A stretch of 11,790 nt of DNA, taken from UBA9676 sp036522155. Lineage in GTDB: Bacteria; Actinomycetota; Actinomycetes; Streptosporangiales; Streptosporangiaceae. Within the stretch, counting starts at the first letter, position 1. Each line of letters starts with the position of its first letter. This document shows positions 1 through 6,668 of this stretch, one piece after another. The notes beneath the pieces are model-generated. The model had not been told where the DNA came from and ran no database searches. It saw only the letters and a list, made by a program, of their open reading frames with translations. The DNA lies in contig DATDGI010000085.1 of the NCBI GenBank assembly GCA_036522155.1, positions 1 through 11,790 of the forward strand. The letters run 5' to 3'. Position numbers and translations under genes: made by a program.

Positions 1-315
1 GCGGCGGGCAGTAAGGTCCAGCTGCTCGGGGTGGACGCCAACCCCCGCGCCACCTCGGTCGCCGACGTGCTGGCCTATTCCCGGGCGCACGGCATGGTCA
101 ACCAGTGGGACTTCCTGACCGGCCCGCTGGCCCAGCTGCAGGCGGTGTGGCGGGCCTACCACATCGCGGTGCAGATCCAGGCCGGGCAGATCGACCACAC
201 CCCGGCGCCCCGCCATGCCGGGCGCACCAGAGTCACAGGCCGGACTCCGGGCGGTCGCGGACCCAGATCAGCCGGCGGCCGCTCTCTCCCGGCGCCTCCG
301 GCTCGTGCGAGATGA
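1..315 (+). pseudogene. SCO1/SenC-like copper chaperone, 3' portion, C-terminally truncated
   Basis: The reading frame is open from base 1, so the start lies outside the window. The first ~68 residues look like the C-terminal half of a SCO1/SenC/PrrC thioredoxin-fold protein: LLGVDANPRATSV, then WDFLTG, then IDHTPA. The family delivers copper to cytochrome oxidase outside the membrane; metal is held by a CxxxC pair (which would lie upstream, unseen) and a histidine, which I take to be the H of IDHTPA. Homologues normally continue after this with a strand of the type LYVID and roughly 50-60 more residues. Here the frame turns into an Arg/Gly/Pro-rich tail (PRHAGRTRV and onward) that is antisense to the neighbouring acetyltransferase gene and stops at 313-315. 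Neither other plus frame resumes the family sequence. I infer loss of the 3' end by deletion or rearrangement, or an assembly join, near base 205. The family call is fairly sure; loss of function is inferred. Confidence 0.6.
205..225 (-). terminator. Hairpin after the GNAT gene
   Basis: GCGCCC (205-210) and GGGCGC (220-225) form a perfect 6-bp stem with a 9-base loop. On the minus strand it begins 7 bases after the acetyltransferase stop codon, a usual position for a terminator. There is no T tract, as is common in high-GC actinobacteria. The hairpin starts exactly where the SCO1-like frame loses family resemblance. Confidence 0.35.
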
Positions 316-805
316 CCCGGTCCAGCCGGTACCCGATCTTGCGGGGAATCGCGGCGCTGGCCACGTTGGCCTCGTCGCAGTGGATCTCGACCCGGGTCAC
401 GCCGGGCAGGGCCAGCGCGACCGCGGTCAGCGCCTCGGCCGCGGCGGTGCCGAACCCCCGCCGGGTCTGCTGCTCGGCGATCCAGTAACCGATCTCGATA
501 ACGCCGTCGGACAGCCGCCGGTGCAGCCCGATCTCACCGGCCAGCGCGCCATCCCCGGCGGTGACGATCGAGTAGATGTAGTCGGTGCCCTGCTCCCACA
601 TCTCGTCCGACTCGGCCACCCGGACCCGCTGGGTGCGCGGGTCGGCCGAGTCCGGCGTCGCCCACGCCATCCACGGGCGCAGATGGTCCAGGCTGGCGGC
701 GACGGCGGCGGCGATCGCACCGGCGTCTTCCGGCCGCAGGCGGCGCAGCACCAGCAGGCCGGCATCCACCTGCTCGGGCGGCGCCGCGATCACGTCTGGA
801 GGCAC
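233..805 (-). CDS. GNAT family N-acetyltransferase, RimJ/RimL type
   Basis: A 190-residue protein of normal length for the RimJ/RimL-like GNAT group, which transfers acetyl from acetyl-CoA to an amine; the acceptor cannot be told here. The N-terminal LRRLRPEDA (about 19-27) and HLRPWMAWA (about 41-49) are typical of this group. The acetyl-CoA loop (motif A) is visible as QTRRGFGTAA at about 113-122, after the strand EIGYWIA. The later segment with N148 and KIGYRLD (156-162) matches the conserved C-terminal Asn/Gly part. The GTG start at 803-805 is forced from upstream by an in-frame stop two codons earlier (809-811). No Shine-Dalgarno is seen, but TACTAT sits 5 bases upstream, so the message may be leaderless. 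It converges on the broken SCO1-like gene and is on the same strand as ndh, 51 bases downstream of it. Confidence 0.88.
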   Translation of the reverse strand: MPPDVIAAPPEQVDAGLLVLRRLRPEDAGAIAAAVAASLDHLRPWMAWATPDSADPRTQRVRVAESDEMWEQGTDYIYSIVTAGDGALAGEIGLHRRLSDGVIEIGYWIAEQQTRRGFGTAAAEALTAVALALPGVTRVEIHCDEANVASAAIPRKIGYRLDRVISHEPEAPGESGRRLIWVRDRPESGL

Positions 806-810
806 GGTTC

Positions 811-816
811 ATAGTA
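811..816 (-). promoter_or_regulatory. Candidate -10 element of the GNAT gene (leaderless)
   Basis: TACTAT on the minus strand fits the actinobacterial TAnnnT -10 pattern. It ends 5 bases before the GTG start, which would put transcription start at or next to the start codon. This agrees with the lack of a ribosome binding site. No -35 match is visible. Confidence 0.4.
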
Positions 817-832
817 CGCAGGCGGCATGCGG

Positions 833-845
833 CCCGCGCGGCGGG
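833..845 (-). terminator. Short hairpin downstream of ndh
   Basis: CCCGC and GCGGG form a perfect 5-bp stem with a 3-base loop in the 51-base gap between ndh and the acetyltransferase gene, starting 11 bases after the ndh stop. The stem is short and has no T tract, so it may be no more than GC-rich background. Confidence 0.22.
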
Positions 846-856
846 TGGGAAGAGGG

Positions 857-2140
857 TTACCCGTCCTGCTGGGCCGGGCCGGGCGGCGGGTCGTCGCCGA
901 CGATGACGCCGCCGCCGTGGCCCCAGTACAGGTACCGCCAGGTCAGGTTGATCAGCGCGGACAGCCGGTTGCGGTTGCCGAGCAGGGTGACCAGGTGCAG
1001 GCCTACCCAGGCGAGCCAGGCCAGCGTGCCCCGCACCCGGATGCGGTGCGGCAGCTGGACCACGGCGCTGCGCCGCCCGATCGTCGCCATGATCCCCTTG
1101 TCGTGGTAGCTGAACGGCACCGCCGGCTCACCGGCCGCCAGCCGGGCCACCTGCCGGGCAGCGTGCCGCCCGGCCTGGATGGCCGGCTGCGCGAGCTGCG
1201 GCAGCGGCTGGCCGTCGATGAGCGCGATGTCGCCCACGGCGAAGATCCGCTGCTGGCCCTGCACCCGCAGGTCGGGACCGGTCAGCAGGCGCCCGCCGCG
1301 GCCCTGCGGCAATCCCCAGCCCGCCACGGCGGCCGGGGCGGCCACCCCGGCCGCCCACACGGTGACGTCGCTGGCCAGTTCCTCCCCGCTGGCCAGCCGC
1401 ACGCTGTCCGGGGTGACCTCGCTGATGACAGACGACAGCCGCAGTTCCACCCCGCGGGCGCGCAGCTGCTGGCGGGCATATTCCTGCAGGGCCGGATGGA
1501 ACGGCCCGAGCAGCACCGGCGCCTGCTCGACCAGGGTGATATGCACGCTGGCCAGGTCGACCTCGGGGAACGCCGTCTCGATGGCGGTGTCACGCAGCTC
1601 CGCCAGCGCCCCGGCCAGCTCCACCCCGGTGGCCCCGCCGCCGGCCACCACGAAGTTGAAGTCCTTCCCGGGGCCGGCCACGTCCAGCCGCTCCAGCCGG
1701 GACATGATGTGATCCCGCAGCGTGATGGCATCGCGCCGGGTGTACAGGCCGCGGGTGTACTCGGCCGCACCCGGCACCCCGAAGTAGGCGGCCGCCACCC
1801 CGGTGGCCAGGATCAGGTAGTCGTACCCGAACTCCCCGCCGTCGGCCAGCGTGACCCGCTGGGCCGCGGCATCCACCCGGGCCAGCTCGCCCAGCCGGAA
1901 CCGCGCCCGCTGCCGCCGGGTGAACGCCCGCGCCGGGTAGGCCACGTCGCCCGGGTTCAGCCCCCCCGTCGCCACCTGGTACAGCAGCGGCTGGAACGTG
2001 CTGTACAGGTTCCGGTCGACCAGCAGCACCCCTGCCCCCAGCCGCACCAGTCCGGCCACCGCGGCCAGGCCCCCGAAGCCGGCCCCGACCACAATCACCC
2101 GCGGCCCGTCCGCGCGCTTCCCGCGCCGCCGCCACCTCAT
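857..2140 (-). CDS. ndh: Type II NADH dehydrogenase (NDH-2), FAD-dependent
   Basis: A 427-residue, single-subunit, non-proton-pumping NADH:quinone oxidoreductase of the respiratory chain, acting on the cytoplasmic face of the membrane. The FAD-binding Rossmann motif GAGFGG lies at 19-24, followed by the NDH-2 signature FQPLLYQVATGGL (49-61). The NADH-binding motif is VVAGGGATGVELAG (164-177), and the C-terminal FAD motif FAVGD is at 300-304. The last ~55 residues (WLAWVGLHLVTLLGNR, then WRYLYWGHGG) are the usual amphipathic membrane-anchoring tail. Length is normal. The ATG start is well supported by AAGGAG at 2147-2152, 6 bases upstream. The gene stands alone rather than with other respiratory genes. 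A hairpin after the upstream beta-propeller gene suggests its own promoter in the 70-base gap; TTGTCA at 2178-2183 is a possible -35, but I see no convincing -10. A carotenoid or sulfide:quinone dehydrogenase is much less likely given the C-terminal tail. Confidence 0.93.
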   Translation of the reverse strand: MRWRRRGKRADGPRVIVVGAGFGGLAAVAGLVRLGAGVLLVDRNLYSTFQPLLYQVATGGLNPGDVAYPARAFTRRQRARFRLGELARVDAAAQRVTLADGGEFGYDYLILATGVAAAYFGVPGAAEYTRGLYTRRDAITLRDHIMSRLERLDVAGPGKDFNFVVAGGGATGVELAGALAELRDTAIETAFPEVDLASVHITLVEQAPVLLGPFHPALQEYARQQLRARGVELRLSSVISEVTPDSVRLASGEELASDVTVWAAGVAAPAAVAGWGLPQGRGGRLLTGPDLRVQGQQRIFAVGDIALIDGQPLPQLAQPAIQAGRHAARQVARLAAGEPAVPFSYHDKGIMATIGRRSAVVQLPHRIRVRGTLAWLAWVGLHLVTLLGNRNRLSALINLTWRYLYWGHGGGVIVGDDPPPGPAQQDG

Positions 2141-2190
2141 GTGAGTCTCCTTCGCCGCGACTCGTCGCTCCCACTAATGACAACCGAGCG

Positions 2191-2212
2191 GAGGCGGTGA
2201 ACATGCCGCCTC
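2191..2212 (-). terminator. Hairpin terminator of the beta-propeller gene
   Basis: GAGGCGG (2191-2197) and CCGCCTC (2206-2212) form a perfect 7-bp stem with an 8-base loop. On the minus strand the stem begins inside the stop codon of the beta-propeller gene. No T tract follows. Its place suggests that ndh is transcribed separately from the gene upstream of it. Confidence 0.5.
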
Positions 2213-3467
2213 AGCGGTTCAGCGCCACCAGTTCCGGCCTCGCACACGGCTGGGCCGCGCTCGCCGACGCCGGCGGCGGCCCCAGCGCCCCGCACACCGC
2301 CAGCAGCAGCCCGAGCGGCGACGTGCTCCCGCCGATCCCGGACAGGTCCACGAAGTAGTGCGGCCAGGGCAGCGGGGCGCTCGTCCACACCACCCGCTGG
2401 GTCGCCACCCGGTACCCCCACGCCTTCCCCAGCGCCCCGTGGTCGAGCCCGAGCACGGCGCCGTTGCGCACCCCGTACAGCCCGGCCGCCTCGGCGGCGG
2501 TCGCCCCGGTGACCCTGGCCAGCCGGGCGCCGGTCAGCGGATCCACCCCCACCAGCGCGTTGCCGACCAGCAGGTACAGCCGGCGGGCCACCACGTCGAC
2601 CCCGGCCGGCAGGCCGCTGGGCCGGTGCCACAGCCGGGCCCCGCTGCTCGCCCGGTAGGCGGTGAGCCCGCTGGCGCTGGTGAAGAACACCACCCCGTCG
2701 AAGGCCAGGCTGAGCGAGCCGGCGAACGCGCCCCCGGGCGGTCGCACCAGCCGCTCCCGGCCGGTGCTCAGGCTGATCTGGCGCAGCGCGGTCACCGGGG
2801 CCGTGCCCAGGTAGCCACCGGCGGCGACGGTCACATAGAGCTCGTTCCCGTCCTCCTGCCAGGCCTGCGCCACCGGGCCGGTCGGGCGGCTCCACCGGAC
2901 CCGCCCGGTCCGGTTGCCATAACTGGTCACCGCCCGGGGCCCGACGATCACCGTGCCGCCCCCGGCCACGGCCACGGCGCCGCCGAACGGCGCTGCCGGG
3001 TACGCCCGGATCCGCTGGCCGGTCGGCGCGGCCAGCAGCACCTCTTCCCTGGCGGGCCCGGTCACCGAGGCGGGCAGGCTGACCCCGGCCGTGACCAGGC
3101 CGGGCCAGACCCGGACCGAGACCACGGCCGACCCGGGCGGGAAGCCGGTGAGATCGGCCGTCCACAGCGCCCGCCCGTTGCGGGCGGCGTAGGCCGCCAC
3201 CGTGGTGCCGGTGCCGACCGCGGCGACCTGGCCGTCCAGGGCGGCGTAGGCCTGGCCGCCGGCGGGGGTCGTGCCGAGCAGGCCGTTCTGCGCGATCCAG
3301 GCGCCGGGCAGCGGCCGGGTCCAGCGGATGGTGCCGACCCGGTCGCAGTCCGGCCCGGTGCACAGCCGGGTCCGTGACCCGGCCGACGGGCCGGGCGCGA
3401 CCGCCGCCACGGCGAGCACCAGGACGAAGGACAGGCGGCGGATCCAGGTCAGCGCCGGGCTGGCCAC
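2211..3467 (-). CDS. Exported PQQ-like beta-propeller repeat protein
   Basis: A 418-residue protein with a signal sequence and PQQ/quinoprotein-type beta-propeller repeats; it is probably exported and acts outside the membrane. The N-terminus has RR at 10-11, a hydrophobic core at about 12-24 and a small-residue region (PSAGS) that would suit cleavage. Propeller blades show as repeated strand pairs with Ala/Gly-Trp motifs, for example GRALWTADL, GRVRWSRP and GARLWHRP, each after a VTSYGN-, VAAYAARN- or LTAYRAS-type strand. Quinoprotein catalytic residues are not evident, so a structural or ligand-binding role is more likely than dehydrogenase activity. Cys36 and Cys41 near the mature N-terminus may form a disulfide. 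The frame is open back to 4343, antisense to two genes, but the GTG at 3465-3467 has GGAGG 6 bases upstream and directly precedes the signal sequence. It is divergent from the YbhB-like gene. Substrate unknown. Confidence 0.78.
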   Translation of the reverse strand: MASPALTWIRRLSFVLVLAVAAVAPGPSAGSRTRLCTGPDCDRVGTIRWTRPLPGAWIAQNGLLGTTPAGGQAYAALDGQVAAVGTGTTVAAYAARNGRALWTADLTGFPPGSAVVSVRVWPGLVTAGVSLPASVTGPAREEVLLAAPTGQRIRAYPAAPFGGAVAVAGGGTVIVGPRAVTSYGNRTGRVRWSRPTGPVAQAWQEDGNELYVTVAAGGYLGTAPVTALRQISLSTGRERLVRPPGGAFAGSLSLAFDGVVFFTSASGLTAYRASSGARLWHRPSGLPAGVDVVARRLYLLVGNALVGVDPLTGARLARVTGATAAEAAGLYGVRNGAVLGLDHGALGKAWGYRVATQRVVWTSAPLPWPHYFVDLSGIGGSTSPLGLLLAVCGALGPPPASASAAQPCARPELVALNR

Positions 3468-3564
3468 CGGCGACCTCCCTCCACTGGATCTGCGGTACGG
3501 CAAGCCATTCGTTATGCCGCGTAATTCTTGTGGGGTTACCGACCGTCTGTGTGGCGCTCCTGGA

Positions 3565-3570
3565 TAGCGT
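3565..3570 (+). promoter_or_regulatory. Candidate -10 element for the YbhB-F420 gene pair
   Basis: TAGCGT fits the TAnnnT -10 pattern and lies 38 bases before the YbhB-like start, leaving room for a ribosome binding site in a ~30-base leader. No clear -35 is seen 16-18 bases upstream. The 141-base divergent gap otherwise holds only the GGAGG of the minus-strand gene. Confidence 0.3.
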
Positions 3571-3608
3571 AGGGGGCGCGCTGGCCGCCCACGACCTGGG
3601 AGATGATC

Positions 3609-4142
3609 ATGACCGAACGTGCCCCGCTGCCCTACGACTACCTGCCGCCGGTCCCTTCCTTCTCGCTGGAGAGCAACGACGTCGCCGACGGCGAGCTGAT
3701 GGGTGACGCGCAGGTCTACCACGGCTTCGGGATGACCGGGCAGAACATCTCGCCGCACCTGCGCTGGCACGGCTTCCCGGCGGAGACCTTGGGCTTCGCG
3801 GTCACCTGCTACGACCCGGACGCGCCGACCGGCTCGGGGTTCTGGCACATGCTGCTGATCGACGTCCCGGCGTCGGTGACCGAACTGGCCACCGGGGCGG
3901 TCAGCGCGGGTGGCACGCTGCCGGCCGGGTCGTTCTGCGTGCGCAACGACTACGGGTCCAAGGACTTCGGCGGCGCGGCCCCGCCCGCGGGCGACCCCCC
4001 GCACCGGTACGTGTTCGCGGTGCACGCGCTGGACGCCGAGAAGCTCGGCATCGACTCCGACGTCTCGCCCGCGGTGGCCGGGTTCAACCTGCGGTTCCAC
4101 ACGCTCGCCCGGGGCGTGATGATCCCGCTGTACGGACACTGA
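3609..4142 (+). CDS. YbhB/YbcL family PEBP-like protein
   Basis: A 177-residue protein of the phosphatidylethanolamine-binding / Raf-kinase-inhibitor-like superfamily, bacterial YbhB/YbcL branch. The family fold has a small anion-binding pocket; a biochemical role in bacteria is mostly unknown. Conserved elements are QNISPHLRW (45-53), the pocket motif DPDAPTGSGFWHM (69-81), and PPAGDPPHRYVFAVHALD (125-142), where the GxxPHRY-type sequence closes the pocket. Length is normal and no signal peptide is present, so it is probably cytoplasmic. Two ATGs are near: 3603 directly abuts GGGAG (3598-3602), while 3609 has it 6 bases upstream, so 3609 is chosen. The next gene starts 4 bases after the stop, implying one transcript and probably coupled translation. 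Confidence 0.9.
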   Translation: MTERAPLPYDYLPPVPSFSLESNDVADGELMGDAQVYHGFGMTGQNISPHLRWHGFPAETLGFAVTCYDPDAPTGSGFWHMLLIDVPASVTELATGAVSAGGTLPAGSFCVRNDYGSKDFGGAAPPAGDPPHRYVFAVHALDAEKLGIDSDVSPAVAGFNLRFHTLARGVMIPLYGH

Positions 4143-4146
4143 GCCG

Positions 4147-4554
4147 ATGCCGCTGGACCCCGATGTGGTGCGGCTGGCCAAGGGCAAGAACCTGGCCACG
4201 GTCGTCACCCTGATGCCCGGCGGGCAGCCGCAGGCGCTGCTCACCTGGGTGGACAGCGACGGTGAGCACGTGCTGGTGAACACCGAGCCGCAGCGGCAGA
4301 AGGCCCGCAACCTGCGCCGCGACCCGCGGATCACGGTGCTCATCCACTCCGCCGAGGACCCGTGGGACTGGGCCGAGGTACGCGGCCACGTGGTGGAGAC
4401 GGTCTACGGCGAGCCCGCCCGCGCGCACATCGACGAGCTGTCCCGCAAGTACCTGGGCCGGGACTATGCCAACCCGATCGGGCCGCAGGGCCGGATCATC
4501 CTCAAGATCGCCGCGGACAAGGTCAACACCCCGGCGGCCATCCGGCGGCGCTAG
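4147..4554 (+). CDS. PPOX-class F420-dependent oxidoreductase (split-barrel flavin/deazaflavin fold)
   Basis: A 135-residue protein matching the small PPOX-class proteins related to Rv1155, which bind cofactor F420 or a flavin in a split beta-barrel and act as dimers on low-potential substrates. Visible signatures are the strand LATVVTLMPGGQPQ near 18-31 and the cofactor-phosphate segment NTEPQRQKARNLRRDPRITV (about 49-68) with its Arg/Lys cluster. They are followed by the strand WAEVRGHVVE and a C-terminal RIILKIAADKV. The length is typical. The ATG is 4 bases after the stop of the YbhB-like gene and no strong ribosome site fits in between, so translation is probably coupled. Physiological substrate unknown. 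FMN in place of F420 cannot be ruled out from sequence. Confidence 0.85.
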   Translation: MPLDPDVVRLAKGKNLATVVTLMPGGQPQALLTWVDSDGEHVLVNTEPQRQKARNLRRDPRITVLIHSAEDPWDWAEVRGHVVETVYGEPARAHIDELSRKYLGRDYANPIGPQGRIILKIAADKVNTPAAIRRR

Positions 4555-4556
4555 CT

Positions 4557-4578
4557 GCCCGGCCCGGCCGGGCCCGGC
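4557..4578. terminator. Bidirectional terminator-like inverted repeat
   Basis: GCCCGGCCCGG (4557-4567) is followed at once by CCGGGCCCGGC (4568-4578), giving 11-base arms with 10 of 11 pairs. It fills the gap between the stop of the F420-type gene (4552-4554) and the stop of the convergent regulator gene (4579-4581). It could end transcription from both sides. No T tract on either strand. Confidence 0.55.
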
Positions 4579-5688
4579 TCACAGCGAGGCGACGTGCTCG
4601 CCGCAGCGGACCGGGGCGTAGCCGGGCAGGATGCTGAGCTGCGTCATCAGCCAGGGTGAGGTGAGCACCCTGAGCAGCGCCTGGACCTCGCGCGAGCCCG
4701 CCTGGCCGCCGGGGATGACCAGGTCGAAGCGCTCGGCCGCGAGCGGCAGGAAGGACAGGCCGTAGGCCAGCGCGGCCGGCTCGCTGGCCACCCCGGCGTC
4801 GGCCAGCCCGGCCGCGACCGCCGAGGCCACCTGCAGATGCCCGGTGGCCCGGGTGCCGTACCCGGGCAGCGACCGGGGCTCGATGCCCAGCCGGGCCGCC
4901 TCGCGGTCCAGCACCCGCCGGGCTTCGGCGCCTTCCTCCCGGTTGACCAGGCGCAGCCCGCGCCGGGCCAGGTCGGCCAGCCCGGTCACCTCTCCGTCCA
5001 GCGCCGGGCTGATGACCAGTCCCTCCCGCCACGCGGAGAAGCCGATCACCTCGGCGCCGGCGTGCCGCAGCCGCTGCCGGGCGGCGGCGGTGTTGTAGTC
5101 CCCGGCCCGGCCGCGCAGGTGCGTGCCGGCCACGTGCACCAGCCCGGCACCGGCTAGCCGCAGCGCTTCCGCGCTGCTGCACGGCCACCAGATGAAGCCG
5201 ACCGGCGGGTCCAGCCGGGACAGCGGGGTGGCCAGCAGCGGCAGGGCCGGGTCGCAGCCCGCGACCACCAGGGCCGGCTGGGGCGGCACGATCGGCTCCA
5301 CGTCCCCGCCCGGCTTGGCCACCACCCCGCCCGCGGGCTGGAAGCCGGCCGCCATGTCCGGGGTGAGCGGGAGCGCGACCAGCCCGTCACCGACCGGGGC
5401 CAGGCTGACCCGGGCCCCGGCCGGGCCGAGTCCCGCCACCGCCCTGGCGGGCACCGCGGCCGGCGTGTTCCCCGGCCCGAACAGCTCCTCCGCGGTCACC
5501 CCGAGGGCGCGGGCGAGCGCCAGCCCGACCCGCAGCGACGGGTCGGAGTGGCCGGCCTCGACCGCCGACACCGCCTGCCGGGACACCCCGGCCATGCCCG
5601 CCAGCTGCTGCTGGGAGAAGCCGCGCGCCTGCCGCGCCATCCGCAGCCGGGCGCCGGACCCGGCCAGGATGTCGCCACCCGGAGTCAT
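4579..5688 (-). CDS. XRE-family regulator with C-terminal molybdate-binding-protein-like domain
   Basis: A 369-residue transcription factor. Residues ~12-70 are a classic XRE helix-turn-helix (RMARQARGFSQQQLAGMAGV, then SRQAVSAVEAGHSDPSL and ALARALGVTAEELF). Residues ~95-365 resemble the PBP-like domain of the COG1910 type, a relative of periplasmic molybdate-binding proteins: VVAGCDPALPLLA (141-153), VNREEGAEARRVLDREAARL (248-267), GHLQVASAVAAGLADAG (283-299) and SPWLMTQLSILPGY (344-357). I infer that it senses molybdate or tungstate (or a cofactor form) in the cytoplasm and controls the transporter operon of which it is the last gene. Its ATG overlaps the ATPase stop as ATGA, and there is no strong ribosome site, so translation is probably coupled. 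It may bind the inverted repeat at 8556-8598. There is no signal peptide, in keeping with an intracellular sensor. Confidence 0.85.
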   Translation of the reverse strand: MTPGGDILAGSGARLRMARQARGFSQQQLAGMAGVSRQAVSAVEAGHSDPSLRVGLALARALGVTAEELFGPGNTPAAVPARAVAGLGPAGARVSLAPVGDGLVALPLTPDMAAGFQPAGGVVAKPGGDVEPIVPPQPALVVAGCDPALPLLATPLSRLDPPVGFIWWPCSSAEALRLAGAGLVHVAGTHLRGRAGDYNTAAARQRLRHAGAEVIGFSAWREGLVISPALDGEVTGLADLARRGLRLVNREEGAEARRVLDREAARLGIEPRSLPGYGTRATGHLQVASAVAAGLADAGVASEPAALAYGLSFLPLAAERFDLVIPGGQAGSREVQALLRVLTSPWLMTQLSILPGYAPVRCGEHVASL

Positions 5689-6668
5689 GCCCGGACCTGA
5701 TCCGGGCGCGGCAGCAGCACCCCGTCCGGGCCGAAGACCGGCGGATCCAGCAGCGTGATGACCAGCTCGCCGCCGTCGCCCGGCGGCCGTTCCGGCAGCA
5801 GGCAGCGGATCGTCTCTCCCGCCGTGGCCAGTTCCGCTTCCCAGCCGGCCCCGGCCGGGCGGCAGGCGGTGAGCTTCCCGGTCAGCACCGGGCCGCGGTC
5901 GCTGTGACCGGCCACCACCCGCTCCGGATGCACGCCCATCACCGTACCGGGGCCGGCGCCGGCCACGAAGCCCTGGTAGCCGACCAGCTCGGCGACCCGG
6001 CGGCTGGCCGGCCGCCGCACCACCTCGTCCGGCGGGCCTGACTGCAGAAGGCGCCCGCGGTCGATGACGGCCAGCCGGTCGGCGAACGCCTGCGCCTGGG
6101 CCAGTTCGTGCGCGACCAGGATGGCGGGCACGGCGCGTTCGGCCACGACGGCGCGCACCAGGTCGGTCAGATCCCGGCGCAGGACGGCGTCCAGGCCGGT
6201 GTACGGCTCGTCAAGCAGCAGCGCCTCGCACCGGGCGAGCAGCAGCCGGCCCAGCGCGACCCGGTGCGCCTGGCCACCGGACACCTCGCCCGGCCTGCGG
6301 TCGAGCAGCCCGCCGATGCCGAGCTGGGCGGCGATCCGCCCGACCCGCTCGCGGTCCGGGTGTGCGCCGGCCCCGTAGCCCAGGTTCTGCCCGACGGTCA
6401 GGTGCGGGAACAGGCCGGGGTCCTGCCGCAGCAGGCCGACCCCCCGCTGCCAGGGCGGCACGGCCCGGCGCGGGGTCTGGGTCAGCACCCGCCCGGCCAG
6501 GGTGACACGGCCGGTACGCGGGGCGACGAGCCCGGCGAGGGTTTCCAGTGTCGTCGTCTTGCCCGAGCCGGACGGGCCAAACAGCGCCAGCCGCTCACCG
6601 GCCGCGATGGACAGCGCCAGCGCGACCGTGAACTCCCGGCGGTCAGTCTCGAACTCGGCCTCGAGCAC
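5685..6668 (-). CDS. ABC transporter ATP-binding protein, molybdate/tungstate type
   Basis: A 327-residue ATPase that powers oxyanion import. It has all the motifs: Walker A GPSGSGKT (31-38), Q-loop RQDPGLFPHLTVGQN (81-95), signature VSGGQ (129-133, V in place of the usual L), Walker B ALLLDEPYTGLD (149-160) and H-loop LVAHE (184-188). Residues ~240-320 (VMGVHPERVV, then TGKLTACRPAG and TLLDPPVF) form a TOBE-like C-terminal region as in ModC/WtpC-type ATPases, where it may bind oxyanion or regulate activity. The GTG start overlaps the permease 3' end by 26 bases and has GGAG 5 bases upstream (6674-6677). The substrate type is inferred from the binding protein and regulator; sulfate or putrescine ATPases look similar in isolation. 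Confidence 0.88.
   Translation of the reverse strand: MLEAEFETDRREFTVALALSIAAGERLALFGPSGSGKTTTLETLAGLVAPRTGRVTLAGRVLTQTPRRAVPPWQRGVGLLRQDPGLFPHLTVGQNLGYGAGAHPDRERVGRIAAQLGIGGLLDRRPGEVSGGQAHRVALGRLLLARCEALLLDEPYTGLDAVLRRDLTDLVRAVVAERAVPAILVAHELAQAQAFADRLAVIDRGRLLQSGPPDEVVRRPASRRVAELVGYQGFVAGAGPGTVMGVHPERVVAGHSDRGPVLTGKLTACRPAGAGWEAELATAGETIRCLLPERPPGDGGELVITLLDPPVFGPDGVLLPRPDQVRA

Noticed and set aside
827..2200. Long plus-strand open frame across the ndh region
   Set aside because: It is antisense to a clear NDH-2 gene. Its product is a His/Pro/Gln/Arg-rich string with no family motif, typical of shadow frames in GC-rich DNA.
2358..3377. Plus-strand open frame opposite the beta-propeller gene
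   Set aside because: The product is low complexity (Pro/Gly/Ala/Arg) and antisense to a gene with a signal peptide, a ribosome site and propeller repeats.
3468..4343. N-terminal extension of the beta-propeller protein up to 4343
   Set aside because: The extra 292 residues would be antisense to the YbhB and F420-type genes and show no domain. The GTG at 3467 has a strong ribosome site and directly starts the signal sequence.
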